DNA of 64,000 nt. Source: Cryptomeria japonica. Its lineage: Eukaryota; Streptophyta; Pinopsida; Cupressales; Cupressaceae. The DNA lies in assembly GCF_030272615.1 (NCBI RefSeq), contig NC_081410.1:191725619-191789618 (forward strand), read 5' to 3'. A program made the position numbers and the translations under genes. Numbering within the stretch: position 1 is the first letter of the stretch; each line of letters opens with the position of its first letter. Positions 25,850 to 37,668 of the stretch are shown here, one piece after another. The notes below the pieces were generated by a model. It saw nothing but the letters and a program-made list of their open reading frames with translations. It was not told the origin of the DNA and searched no databases.

Positions 25850-26942
25850 TCCCAATCTCCCTCTCTCTCTTTCTCCACTTCCCCCTCTCCCTCTCCCTTT
25901 CCCTAATATCATATACTAATTTATTTATAAATTAATATATTAAAATATTATATATTAATATATTAATAAACATTGGATTAATTATGTGCAAATTTAGTTA
26001 GTGAATTTACTTATTAAAATCAGATATCCGATATAATTGGATTATAAGATTTTATCAGATATTCGATTTGTGTTGTAAAATTTTCAAATTTCAAATTTCA
26101 GCTAGGGAATGCTTTGGGATTTGGCTTGGAAGTGACAAGCCTGGAAAGTCAACTGAAAAAACGTGTTTTTTAGTATTCCTTGATTTTCTAAACTTTACAC
26201 TGGTGGCTGACGATTTTTTTTATAGCCAAAATTGATAAAACAAAAAGGGTTTTTTAAGGACATCCTCAGCTTTCCAACAATATAAGGCTTGTCTTATTTC
26301 GACTTTAATAAATAATTATTATTTATTTTCTAATTGAATTCTGAAAATAGTCCTGATTGATAGATTGATTGAAAAACACTCATAACTTTCAAACGGTATA
26401 ACATTTTTTGAATCCGAAACATGCATCACATCCTATGCTTCGTCTACTATAGGGATAAAAAAATTTAAATTTCATAAGGTTTTGACCAATTTAAGGTGGT
26501 CAGACATAGGAGTTTCTAAATTTATGAAAAGCTATAGTAAAAAATTCATAAATAATTATTTACTTTATAAAAAATTAAAAAAAAATATGTGTCACATCTG
26601 GGCATGAGTCTAATACTTATATTATAAATATTATAAAAAAATATTATGATTTGATTGTGATTAGGGTGGTCAGACATACGTCTACTTCTTATCTTTTTCT
26701 TGAAATTTTAGTACCACTGCATTGAAATTTGAAATTTTCATCAAATAGGATTTTTTTTTCCAAAAAATAACTAGTAGCTTATAAACTAAATTCAATTTTC
26801 TATATATTCTCTTCTTACATATTTTAAAAATAATGTTCACAACTTATTCAAATTTTCATGTCAAGTTGCATAACTCTGATTTTCTGAAATTTCATTGCCA
26901 CTTAAGGGCCTGTTTTGGCACACCATGATCCTGCACATAACC
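25809..26942. other. CT microsatellite and AT-rich right arm of E3
   Basis: 25809-25845 is a pure CT run followed by C/T-rich sequence to about 25905. The rest is AT-rich with degenerate palindromes (AAATCAGATATCCGATATAA, 26018-26037). A TCAGACATA word occurs twice near a GTGGTC word (about 26500 and 26670). No gene. Confidence 0.6.
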
Positions 26943-27191
26943 CTAATAAATCATGATGGTATGAAGATAATGGTTCTAACCATTTAATTAAATGAAACAT
27001 AATGGTTTAAAATCCAAAGCATTATAAGTAAAACCAAATCTACATTAAAAAATATTATCAAGTGTTTTTTAGGTAGGAAAACAACCATTCAAAGAGTAGC
27101 AATAAAAAGGGATTAGTAATGGTCGTCAAGTTGTGTAAAGAGTTAGGTGAGATTAAAAGATGAATGATAGAAAATTCATTGGGTTGAAAGG

Positions 27192-27657
27192 TGTGAGAAT
27201 TTTCCTATAGGAACCCAAGATCTAGAGGCCAAATTAATAGCACATAAGAGAGAATAAATGTGACAAGAATAAACTTTATTCCTATCAAGATGCAAAATTT
27301 CCAACTGGATTAAAATCAACTAGATTTTTAATTGGATTACATACAATGTAATGAGCCTTCTTATAAAGACAAGGCTATAGGGAATGATAGAGCACACAAT
27401 CATAACACGTGTCCCAATGAGCTACAAGGGTAGGTAGAGGTAGATAGGAGAAATAATAGAGAATCCCACTAAAGGTGGATCACCCACCAAAGGTGGAATG
27501 TGATAACAAGATATCACCACAAAAGGTGGAATTTCTCCTACAACCATCTTCCCTAGATACAAACTCTCCTACGTGTCTCATATGCAAACTACAATCAATG
27601 CATTATCCTAAGTCAACTTAAGTAAAGTGTAATTATGAGACATAATTTACACCAACA
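27192..27657. repeat. LTR copy 1 of the LARD-like element
   Basis: 466 bp, TG...CA ended. Shares with copy 2 the words GTGATAACAAGATATCACCA, GTGGAATTTCTCCTACAACC and CATATGCAAACTACAATCAA. Confidence 0.9.
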
Positions 27658-30590
27658 CCCCCCTTAAGCACAACTTAGGAGAATGTAGACTCAAGATAAT
27701 AATGAAAGATGGGTTGCGACTACTAGGTCAAGTTAGGTACACATGTACAAATGCAATGCAATCTTTCACAAATGGAGAAAGAGAGAAAAAACCAATGGGA
27801 AATAGCTCCCCCCAAAAGAGAGATGAACATACAATTCTCTCAATGGTGTATGAGAAGAACAAAACCTCATGTGAGGAAAAAGTCCTCCCCATAAGAGAGA
27901 AGAGGAGAGACCATGAAGCCCCCCCTCAATGTAGAATCTCCTACAATGATGGTCCAATGATGTTGACCAAAATTTCTCCTCATTAGGAAGAAATAGAGCC
28001 AATGTTGCACCAAGAATGTCAAAGTGTGACAAAACTAGGTACTAATGTCAATGAAGGAGGACTGATGAATCACTCATTGCAAAAGAATGAAGATCAAGCA
28101 TGGAGACAACCTCCTTGAGAATCAACTGGATACTCATCAATGGAAAATTGGTACAATCTAAGTATCACTGGAGCCATGCACAAATTTGTACAATCTAAGT
28201 CTCAATTGGAGCCAAGCACCAATTCTCATAAGATATTTCCTAATCTATAGAGTACAAGAGGATTACATCAAATATGCCATCAATGACAAGGTACAAAGAA
28301 GTCTGGCACTTTATATTAGTGTGAGTACAACATAGCTCATGCAAGAGAATAAAACATGATGATGCAAATATGGAAACATGAAGATGATGCGACCAAAAAG
28401 ATGCCTTGTAGAAGACTGTAGATGAAGATGTTAGCATTATTATGATTGATGTCAAAAGGATGTCAAGGACATTGCAGAGATGCAGGTAGCAGTCACACAT
28501 AGCACAGGTTATGTTGTGCTCTTGCGCATAACATGTCGTGTTATGTTATAGGGGTTTCGCCCAGATTCATCGTCCCCACATACCTGCCATGTCAAAAACA
28601 ATAACCAAGTTTCGAGTTGGAGTTGAGAACTGTGTTTCCACATGGCAGCAATTGTTTGGTTTACGTGTGTCACTGGGTCCCGCGATGTGTTTGAATGAAG
28701 GAAAGAGGTCATGTAGGATAAAAATGTCATAAAGATCAAAGGCTCCCCACTATCCCATGATATGTTGTTGAGCATTGGTTGACCATGTGGGACAAGAAAA
28801 TTCAAGGGGAAATGTTTCATCCACTATCCCGCACCATGCAATGTATGTGCATGGTGTCTGTGTGGGATAACTCTAAGCTAGGTATAGCGACTCCCACTAT
28901 ATCCTGCAACCTATTTAAGTTGAGATTGAAGGTCTCGCGAGGTAACAAAAGATGAAGCAAGAGATGCTTCTTGCTAACCCGTGTCATCAAAAGTGAGGAG
29001 CAATGGTCATGCGGGGCAACATGAGGTGTAGAGAGATATGCATCCCGCGATACTAAGTAAGACAAGATGATGGTCGTGCAGGGAAACATGATGATAGTGG
29101 TAGAAGGTTTCCGATATCTCGCACCCTTCAAGATGGATGCGCGATAGTTGTGTGGAATAAGACAGTGAAGAGAGAAAAGGATCCTGCTATCCCATGCCTA
29201 CAGATGGATGTAAAGAGGAACTCATGGGGTAAGTTGAGGCAGAAAGATGATGCATCCCACCAACCCGCATGAGCAAAATGGGTGTATGAATAATGACAAG
29301 GGGCAAGTTAAAAGGCATAATGACACATATCCTGCCATCTTGCAGCAATAGAGTTTAAGGTCATCATGACCATTAGAGGTGTTTCAGTTGACATGGTGGC
29401 AACCCGATAAGGACGATAGTCCATGTGGTAGTTGACTATGCTTGACCAAGTGACTTGGACGCTGAAGGATATATTTTTAGCCACATGATTGCATGCTAAT
29501 AGGTAAAATGATCTACATGGTGATCGATCGAGTTTGACTAGATGTTTTAGATGGTGAAAATGAAGACATGTGGGTCCCAGGTGGTCAAGGTTGAAATATG
29601 ATATGCAGAGGCCAATGCTTACAGAGATGATGATCAATTTTAATAAGGTGGTTGTCGATTCAATCAGAGCAGGTCGACAAAGGATGAAGATTGTATTGAT
29701 GGCAACAGGGCCAAAGTCTATTGTGCGGATCAAGATGACCCACAAAGAGGTAATCGGATCTCATCGGACAGAGAAAATTGCTAAAGTTAGCAATCAGAGT
29801 ACAAAGATGACTGAAGAAAATGATGTAGCCTTTAATGTGATCATGTTGCAAAAGGAGTTAGTGAGCCTTTTTTTGAGGCTCGAGAAAATATGCCAGGATG
29901 AAGATTGTTAAGTATAGCAATCCTATATCAGAAGAATGATTTGAACATAGTTATTCCCAAAATAATACATTTATTGTGAGTAGTTATCTGTTTGAGTGAT
30001 GTTTATAGATAATTTGATTGGTAGACATGATCTCTTAGAGGCCGAGGAGATTAGATTGTGAATCAATTTTTGGAGGGAGATTAGATGTGATTGCTGAGTT
30101 GGTAGATGCAAGCTAGGGGATGTTGATAAAAATATAGTAGTGCATTCAGTAATGAGGTTGTTGCTGAAAGTGTGCAAGAAGAGGAGCTCTGCAAAATAGA
30201 AGAATAAAAATAGAGAGAAGGGGGTCACAGAGAAGTAGACCACGTAGGTTTCAATAACATGATACCAGTGCAAGAATAATATTGCAGAAGAGACCACAAG
30301 CAGAATGTTCAGATGTGTGAAGAAGAGACATAGCAGTTGAGAGTCAGAGCATAAAACAAATAGTGAAAAGTGTGAAATAGATAGTAGAGAGCAGTAGAAA
30401 CGAGAGAGGTAAAAGTGCAGAGCTGAGGAAGATAACACAGTGGGTTGTATACACTGTAAGAGGCAAAGAAGGAGGAGTGATACGAGTAGAGAACAAAGAG
30501 AAGGTTGAAGAGATAAGAAGAAGGTAGAGAGTTGAGATTGAGACCTAAAGATCAGAGAGTAGAAGAGAGACAAATCAATCTCAAGACTAG
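27658..30590. other. Non-coding interior of the LARD-like element
   Basis: Begins with a C/T-rich junction (CCCCCCTTAAGCACAACTTA). 28500-29330 shows recurring TATCCCGCA/TCCCGCGATA-like words separated by about 60-90 bp. 29970-30570 is A/G-rich; its minus-strand 200-aa Ser/Leu-rich frame has no recognisable domain and is probably compositional. Confidence 0.6.
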
Positions 30591-30960
30591 AAGAATTTTT
30601 GTAAGGTGTTGCAAAACCTCATTTGCAACAAGGTACTCAAACTGTATTTAATATTTGTTCATTGTAAATCTCTAAGTGGGTGCTTAAAGATAGGGGTTGG
30701 TGCTCCTTTGGGTTGGCACTCAGCAAAGTTAGGGGTTGGTTCTCCTTTGGGTTAGTGCCCATGCCCATAAACTTGAAGGGTTGTAGCTCCTTTGGGTTGG
30801 TGCCCATAAACATTGTAATTAGATTTACTTGTGAGGCTGGATTGGAGCTAATTTCAAATAGAGGTTTTTCCCCACTGTGGGTTTTCCTCGTATATTCTTG
30901 TGTTATGAGTTTTCTCTATGGATGTGCGTGTTAATGTATTTTATGTCTCTGCTCACAACA
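30590..30960 (+). mobile_element. Copia-like LTR fragment nested in the LARD-like element
   Basis: Ends with GAGGTTTTTCCCCACTGTGG, GTTTTCCTCGTATATTCTTG and TCACAACA, which resembles the 3' part of plant copia LTRs. It contains three copies of CTCCTTTGGGTTGGTGCCCA-like text. No second LTR found; fragment only. Confidence 0.45.
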
Positions 30961-31865
30961 TTATGATTATTGTGATTAAAGTTTAGATCTTTTGGAAGTT
31001 AATACCTCCGATTGGAATGTCGCCAAGAAAAATGTAGGAGCAAACTAAAGGAAAAAAATTATTTTAGAATTAAAAAAAAAAAAAAAAACATTTTTTGATT
31101 TTTTAATTAAAAAACAACCCCCTAAGGGGCTCGCATGGCAACCTACGTCACCTGTAGGTACCCTTCAGTGGCGAGGCCTACGGGGTGTGTGTGCAGGTGT
31201 TCCTTTTGGTACTTGCAAGTGTACCCTACAGTACCCATAGGTACTTGTAGCCGCAGGGCCACCTGCGATACTCGTAGGTCCTGCGGAGCTGCAGGCCCAC
31301 ACAAATTTTATTTTGACACAAAATAAAAATGCACCCAAATAAATATTTTGATATTTAATTTAATAAAAAAATTTCAATGTTAAATTATTTAATATTTTTT
31401 GAAACAAAAAATAGTAAAAAATTACCTATACTTGATTGACGATAATTGTACACGCGTCAGTGACTGTATCATTGACTAGGGAGGGGGGCACAAATTTTAT
31501 TCAACTTTGGATTCCTTACTTTGATTGGGATGAATGGATAGACGGTCTTGGTGTTCTCAACCCTTCTGAGAATGATGGCAATGTCAGATTACACCCAAAA
31601 TGCTCTAAAATTTCAGATCCCTCTCGGGTTTGGCAAAAACACCCCACCTTCAAATGGCTCTAGATTTGGCCTCTGCTGTCGGATTTGGACAAAACAAAAG
31701 GTGATTTTTACTTTCTCAAACCTCTTAAATGCAATGGAGACCTCAAATTTGACCCAAAAAGCTCCAATATTATCTTGCAATAGAAAACTCCAAAATACAA
31801 AACCCCAAATTGCATCAAAACTCTCTCAAATGACTACCCATAGCACCCTATAGGCTCTACTAACA

Positions 31866-32319
31866 TGTGATAATTATCCTATATAAACCTAAGGTCTAGA
31901 GGCCAAATGAATTGCATATAAGAGAGAATAAATATGACAAGAATAAATTGTATTCCTATCAAGATGCAAAATGTCCAACATGATTAATCAACTGGATTTT
32001 CAATTGGATTACATACAATGTAAATGAGCCTACTTATAAAGACAATGCTATAGGGAATGAGAGAGCACATAATCATGACATGTGGTCCAATGAGATACAA
32101 GGGTAGGTAGGAGAAATAATAGAAAATTCCAGTAAAGGCGGATCACCCAGCGAAGGTAGAATGTGATAACAAGATATCACCACAAAGGTGGAATTTCTCC
32201 TACAACCATCTTCCCTAGATGCACACTTTCCTAAGTGTCTCATATGCAAACTACAATCAATGCATTGTCCTAAGTCAACTTAAGCAAAGTGTAATTATGA
32301 GATATAATCTACACCAATA
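31866..32319. repeat. LTR copy 2 of the LARD-like element
   Basis: 454 bp direct repeat of 27192-27657, followed by AAAGG. Confidence 0.9.
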
Positions 32320-32324
32320 AAAGG

Positions 32325-33537
32325 AATGTATTGTATGACTCATACATCAAGGTGGAGATTGGATTTTAAGGGTGAAGGAATGATGGTAAGAGGAAGTCCA
32401 AACTCTAATTAGATTTTCTATCAATCTGATGGAGTTAAGGTATATTTAAAATATCACACATAGAGACTTAAACACAAAAAAATTTATTCTTTGAGAAAAA
32501 TGAGAGAAAGGGATTTGAATCAATTAGATTTGGGTCACCAAAAAGAAAAGGAATGAATAATATATATGTCCACATAAATTTATTGAAGAGGAGATATTAC
32601 AACTCCTCCCTCCCCAAGATTTTTTTTCCTCAAGTAGTACAAATCAAGGAGCTCCAAAATGTTTTTTCCTTCTGACATGGTGTCTTCCATAGGTAAGTTC
32701 CTCTAATTAATTGATTATTCAACCTGTTGAAAATGTTTCACCTTGATGTCTACTACTTCATTAGGTACCAAAATTAAGTTACCCACATCATCTAGGGGTA
32801 GTAGACCTATTGAAGGAATAATATTCTAAGAAAGAGCTCTCTTTAGACAAGAGACATGAAAAACATTATAGATTTTATCATTCTCTATAATTTCTAATAT
32901 GTAAGCCATTTCTTCTATCCCCATTACCATCTTGTAAGCTATATAGAATCTCAACTTGAATTTTTTTAATGTCACTTAAGCATGTGTTGTGACATCACAT
33001 ACAGGTGAAGATCCCAAAGGGGCAAGTGCATCAGTATAAGAAGTGGCATTCTGCGAGTTCCAATAGCAGATCATATGGTTGACCCTGAGCTAGTCAATTA
33101 TCCTTCTCACATCAACACTATCTGTTGAATTTTTTAATGTCACTCCTCTTGAGGAAAGATTGTCTATAAGGCTTCAATCTTAAGTTGACCATGTTATCAA
33201 CCTCAAAATATCTTTTCATACAATGTTGGTATATATAAACATTTTATCACTATTGAGCCTACTATAGATGATCTTTGATTTCCCTAGTGATCTCTTAGCT
33301 TTTAAGTTATCAAATTGCTACACATTGGCATGGTCCTACTATCCACAACTATTAGATCAACCAAATTGAGGGCATCTTAAGCATATAAGGCTTTAAAAGG
33401 AGACATGTCAATGAGCTCTAGAAATTCTTCCCCAAGTGTAGCCACTTGATCCATGTGGATTGTTGGTTGAAACTAGAATTTATTATGTATCCCTCTATTT
33501 AGTTATTTATTATTTTAACTTTTCGATTGGTATGGGG
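32325..33537 (-). mobile_element. Ty3/gypsy remnant: integrase C-terminus, polypurine tract and LTR start
   Basis: On the minus strand, continuing from 41606, translation in shifting frames gives WIKWLHLGEEF, DMSPFKALYA*DALNLVDLIVVDSR, FKLRFYIAYKMVMGIEEMAY and NVFHVSCLKRALP. These are the standard landmarks of a Ty3/gypsy integrase and its C-terminal extension, followed by RNLPMEDTMSE (chromodomain-like tail). Next come a polypurine tract (CTTGGGGAGGGAGGA, about 32608-32624) and a TGTAATATCTCC LTR start. Many stops and frameshifts. The LARD-like element appears to sit inside this LTR. Confidence 0.75.
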
Positions 33538-33951
33538 TGTTAGGGTTTCAAGCAGATCTGAAGCAAATATGAACTAACAATTATATGCAGATTTAAATAC
33601 AAAAGATAAAGAAATAAAACAAGACATAGATAACACAGAGATTTAACGTGGTTCACCAAGAATGGATTATGTCCACCATACACAACTGTCCAATCTTTCT
33701 TATTATCCAGCAAAAACAGTACATCAACCTTTCAATGCCTTAAGCATCCCAGCTGCTTATAACATGCGTTTTTAGGGCAACAAACAAAGTAGGCCTTTTT
33801 AGGGTTTTATTACAATGTCGGTTTTCATCAACAAAAAATGGCAAATTTTTTTTTTGGGGGGCTGCCACCCCCGAACCCCCGCAACAGGCTTCGCCCGCTT
33901 TCCCAGGGCCAGGCCTGACCCGACCGCAAACCTTGACGAGAATACGTGTTG
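33538..33951 (-). mobile_element. Solo LTR (copia-type), main part
   Basis: Plus-strand TGTTAGGGTTT at 33538 opens a 454-bp LTR whose other 40 bp lie at 41561-41600, ending in CATATCAACA. It is flanked by TGGGG at 33533-33537 and 41601-41605, a perfect 5-bp duplication once E2 is removed. Minus-strand features include the GC-rich segment with CGGGGGTGGCAGCCCCC and GTGAACCACGTTAAATCTCT, both familiar in plant copia LTRs. Confidence 0.85.
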
Positions 33952-33994
33952 GGGCGTGTGCACAAAGATGGTGGTCAGAAAAGTGGACACCACC

Positions 33995-34230
33995 CAAAAA
34001 AAGCTTGGAAAAATAGGTAGCGCGTACGCAGTTTTAAAATTTCAAATTCCCGCGTACGCACTTAGGTTTGTTCTTCTCGAGCCTAGAAAAGGTAGTGCGT
34101 ATGTGCTGCATTTAGGAAATTGAGCACGTATGCACTACGCCTAGGAAAATTAGCACGTACGCACTACTTATAGGAAAATGAGAGCGTACGCGCTAATAAT
34201 CCTAGTAAAACCGCGTACGCGGTGCCTGAT
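33995..34230. repeat. Subterminal GCGTACGC palindromes of E2
   Basis: Units with TAGCGCGTACGCAG, CGCGTACGCACTTAGG, AGCACGTACGCACTA, AGAGCGTACGCGCTA and CCGCGTACGCGGTG, separated by TAGGAAAAT spacers of about 12 bp. CpG dinucleotides are better kept here than at the E1 equivalent 15585-15800. Confidence 0.85.
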
Positions 34231-34350
34231 AAAAAAAGTTTTTAAAAAAAACTGGGTCCTCATTTACCCGAAAAGTGCATTTTTTACTTTGTTTTTTTCC
34301 CATTTTCTAACCTAAACCACGAATGGGGTGCTAAATTTGTTCTCCAGGCT

Positions 34351-36964
34351 ATGGATCAAGGTTAGTTTTTGTTTATTTTCATCTTTGTTTCTGGTTTATG
34401 CAATTTGTTTTACATTTTGAATTTAATTTCATTAATTTTGATTAGGTTTTTTCATTTTTTGTTTCAAAAACCAGATTCTTCTAATCCAGAACAAGAACAA
34501 CCAAATGCACCTCCTAAAAACCCATAAGAACAACCAAATGCACCTCCTGAAAACACACAAGAACAACCCCCAATTCCTCCTTTTGACCACACAACCGAAA
34601 CACAGGAAGAATTAATTAATCAGTTAAGGCAAAATACATCCAAAATCAATAGACTGATTGTAAAATTGAAAACTTCTAAACTTGACCATCATCAATCCCT
34701 TGCCACTAGCCTAGAAACATTAGCTAGTGGTGCCATAGCTGTTTCCACAGAAATTACCAAATGGGGAAGCTTTAGGGATAGGTGTTGTCAATTCTATGCA
34801 AATGGGCTATCATACGATGGAGTTAAAAAAAAAAAAATTTCTAAACAACAAATATGTGCCCTTTTTGTTGACCCCAAAACTGGTCAATCATTACCTCCTA
34901 ATGCAAAGAGGTTTCCTATACATTGGTGTACCAATGTGCAGATGAAGAATCTTTTTTGGCAGAGGTGGTGGATGGTCTTTGACGATCCACCTTGTAATAA
35001 TTATGAGGTGCCATTATATTTTTTGAGAAAAATATATTGTGAGTTTGTGCTCAATGTGTGCCCAAATTATTTTGACATGAGAGAGTTTGATGGTAGAGGT
35101 GGTGGCTCTGCCCAAGATAGACCTGGAGCCCGTAGGCGATTAGCCGCAGAGAGTCATCGCCCCCTAGCACCCAAACCCAAGGTGCATTAGGCTGTCCCAT
35201 TAGAGCTAAAAGAGTCGATGGAGCTACAGAATCTTCAGGCGGCCACATCATTGACTGGTGCCATCATCCAACATGGGACATCATTAGCACACCCTATTGT
35301 ATTGGATGATGAGCCGTTAGAGGGCGACAGAGAGCCCATCGAGCATATGTGTGTCAGTTGCTCGAGGATAGATGATGCAGCCAGTGCAGATGGATACTCA
35401 TATCATCTATGCACGATTTGCGGTTGTAGATGTTAGGCTCACACGATTGAGGATGTCACGCTGACAGATGAGTTGATGGACATGGTGTTTGCCCATGAGC
35501 CACATACATAGGTGTGTTGATTTGAATTCATAACATTTTATTTATCAGTCACTTTAGTTTTGTAATTACATAAATGAATTTTCATTTATACATCGATTTA
35601 AATTGAGACAAATAATATGCATTTCAGGATGCAGCAGCGGTATCCCATACACCTCCCCTAGTTACCACAACTGCAACTTCGACGCTTGAGGTATAAATTT
35701 TGTAACATGTTAAAATAGAATAGTACACTTTGAATTCAAAAAAATACAAGATATACTAACTATCTTTAATGCTTAGTCCAATTTTTGGTTTGTAGGTGTT
35801 GACAGGGGACGAAATATCCCAGATTGATGACATCACGCTCTCAGCGATCGATTTTGGCCTACAAGGCTATATGGTATGATATTTTGTACAACTCTTTTTA
35901 TGTATTGTTTTGATGGAATATGCAAGTCATTTCATTTTAGATTTTTTAAAATTATGTTTAATTTATTATCTGTACTAATATCTCATGTTAATTTTGTGTT
36001 TTTAGGGTACCCCCTCCGCGTCTAGGGCTCGTCCTAAGAAAAAGAATTCCTCGAAGACGCCAAAATGTGTGAAGAAGGTAATTGAACAAATTTTTAGTTG
36101 TACAATTGTTTGAAAATGTTGAAATCAAGTATTAGTTGGGGTTTGTAGATTGATTAGTGTTTTTTGTCTATTTTACATGTACAACGACCATTGAGCTTTG
36201 TGGATATGTCGAATGCACCTGATTCGCCCGTGGATCAAGAGAGGGCAGAGGTATGTATCTCTACTTTATTTTCTTGATTTCATGATTATATGCACGTGTA
36301 CATGTGAACTTGTGATATATTATAATCTTATAATTTTTTCATACAGGAAATATCCATACCTATTTCGTCAATGGTGAACCCTCCTCCTTGCACTGAAGAA
36401 GCATCTCAGGGTCCGGTACACTTTTGTTTGATATGTAAAATTAATTGTTTTCAACCTTCAATACTTATCATTATATTAATTGTATTTAATCTTTGTACAT
36501 TTTTTGTATAGGTAATAGCGTCAGTTTCTACATCGATGGTGATCCATCCTTAGTCCATTGGAGAAGCATCTCAGGCACAGGTACGTCATTGTTCTCTATA
36601 TTATAGCTTTTAAGTGTTTTTGATATATTTATGTTAGTACATTGTATTAATTGTACATTTAATCTACAATAGACTCCTTCGCGGTACAGCCATAACGTGG
36701 ATCAATTTAAGTATGTCTTCAAGAAAACTCCTAAGAGTGACAAGGAGAGGAGAGTGAAGACATTAGCTCCTGGATCAGCCGATGAGGTAATCTACATTTC
36801 AATTGCAAAGGAATTAAAGTTAAATGCATAGTTATGATGTTAATTGTGAACTATTTTCTAGAAAAGAATTCTAACTTGGCTTTTGAATTGTGGTTTTGCA
36901 ACCATCTACAGAGCCGCGTACTACACCGAAGAGGCTTGATTTTGATGATCCACTAGAAGTTTAG
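34351..36964 (+). pseudogene. E2 gene 2: accessory protein of unknown function, multi-exon
   Basis: Exon 1 is ATGGATCAAG (34351-34360, donor GTTAG), exon 2 from 34475. A Pro/Gln-rich N-terminus contains an in-frame TAA near 34526; an open frame runs 34666-35190 with KWGSFRDRCCQFYANGLSYDG, FVDPKTGQSLPP, IHWCTNVQMKNLFWQRWWMVF and FLRKIYCEFVL. A TAG then interrupts it before the Cys cluster (MCVSCSRIDD ... LCTICGCRC). Short exons follow at about 35630-35690, 35796-35873, 36007-36079, 36190-36250, 36347-36417, 36512-36580, 36672-36786 and 36912-36964, most with GT/AG borders. The last reads KRLDFDDPLEV then TAG. Conservation of the block and of the KR-DFDDP end in three divergent copies suggests it was a selected protein. 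Function unknown. Confidence 0.6.
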
Positions 36965-37454
36965 GATCATATAGTGTTAGTTTTGGTCATAGAATGACCA
37001 ATACATGTAGATATATTCTACATTTTTATTGTATATCGATTTGGACATGGCATATGCCACATTTTTGTAATACAAGTATTGACTTGGCAGACATGCCTTT
37101 TTTTATATATATAAATATCGATATTCAATCCAATAAATGTGTAATGAGTTCATTATTTTGTATTCGTTGTATTTTGTGGTTGTCCTTTTATAAATTTAAA
37201 TGAATATCTGCATATGTAATCAACAATATGAATATAAACAACAAAAATATATGATATAAAGCATTGCAATCGTGGAATATCATTTGATAAAATTTCTAAA
37301 ATGTTGAATTAACCCTACAAAACTCCTTGTATTCAGTTCATTATTGTGTATTTGCTGTATTTGGTGGCTGCCCTTTTATAAATTTAAATGAATATTTGCA
37401 TATGTAATTAACAATATGAATATAAACAACAAAAATCGACAATAGGAATTTAAA
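36965..37454. other. AT-rich spacer of E2
   Basis: Contains the two ~190-bp-spaced copies (37147-37245, 37338-37435) also seen in E1. No gene. Confidence 0.6.
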
Positions 37455-37668
37455 CAATAATAGCATTTTTTTGCCTGCTCAAAAAACCGTCAGTTGCTTG
37501 CAAGGAAAAGTTGCAAGATTGGCTAGAATTGATTATGTTTCTCGTGTGCACAAACTGACGTCGCGAGCGCATCCGGGTGGACATGTTTACGCTAGGCATG
37601 CCTCTGTCATGCATCCCAAAGCACCAGAACATCGAGAGTCATACCCTACCAATGCAGTGTAGAAGTTG
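37455..37668 (+). repeat. Satellite stub in E2 (about 0.6 unit)
   Basis: Carries AAAACCGTCAGTTGCTTGCA, GCACAAACTGACG and GAGTCATACCCTACCAATGC in the same order as the reverse complement of the E1 satellite. It is the same locus with fewer units. Confidence 0.8.

Larger units (their letters stand above)
16806..26943 (-). mobile_element. E3: diverged relative of E1/E2, transposase lost
   Basis: The part order matches E2 in this orientation: subterminal repeats (ATCGGAT / GATATCTGAT words, 16822-16945), gene 2 on the plus strand (17159-19090), satellite (19550-22955), no gene 1, then GA microsatellite, foldback array (23415-25808), CT microsatellite and a right end. The right end at 26943, reverse-complemented, begins GGGTTATGTGCAGGATCATG, recalling the E1/E2 terminus GGGTATGTGCACAAAGATGG. 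No matching left terminus or 4-bp duplication was found, so the left limit is approximate and the element may be truncated there. The right end is an inference from similarity. Confidence 0.5.
27192..32319. mobile_element. Non-autonomous LTR retrotransposon (LARD-like) with perfect 5-bp duplication
   Basis: Two direct repeats, 27192-27657 and 31866-32319, begin TGTGA and end ACCAACA / ACCAATA. They are flanked by AAAGG on both sides (27187-27191 and 32320-32324), a perfect target-site duplication. The 4.2-kb interior has no recognisable gag, protease, integrase or reverse transcriptase and no long frame, so it resembles a large retrotransposon derivative. I could not identify a primer-binding site or a clean polypurine tract, so transcription direction is not assigned. 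The two LTRs differ by many substitutions and small indels, so the insertion is not recent. Confidence 0.85.

Noticed and set aside
29971-30573. 200-aa minus-strand Ser/Leu-rich frame
   Set aside because: Lies in A/G-rich plus-strand DNA inside the LARD-like element; no domain and composition explains its openness.
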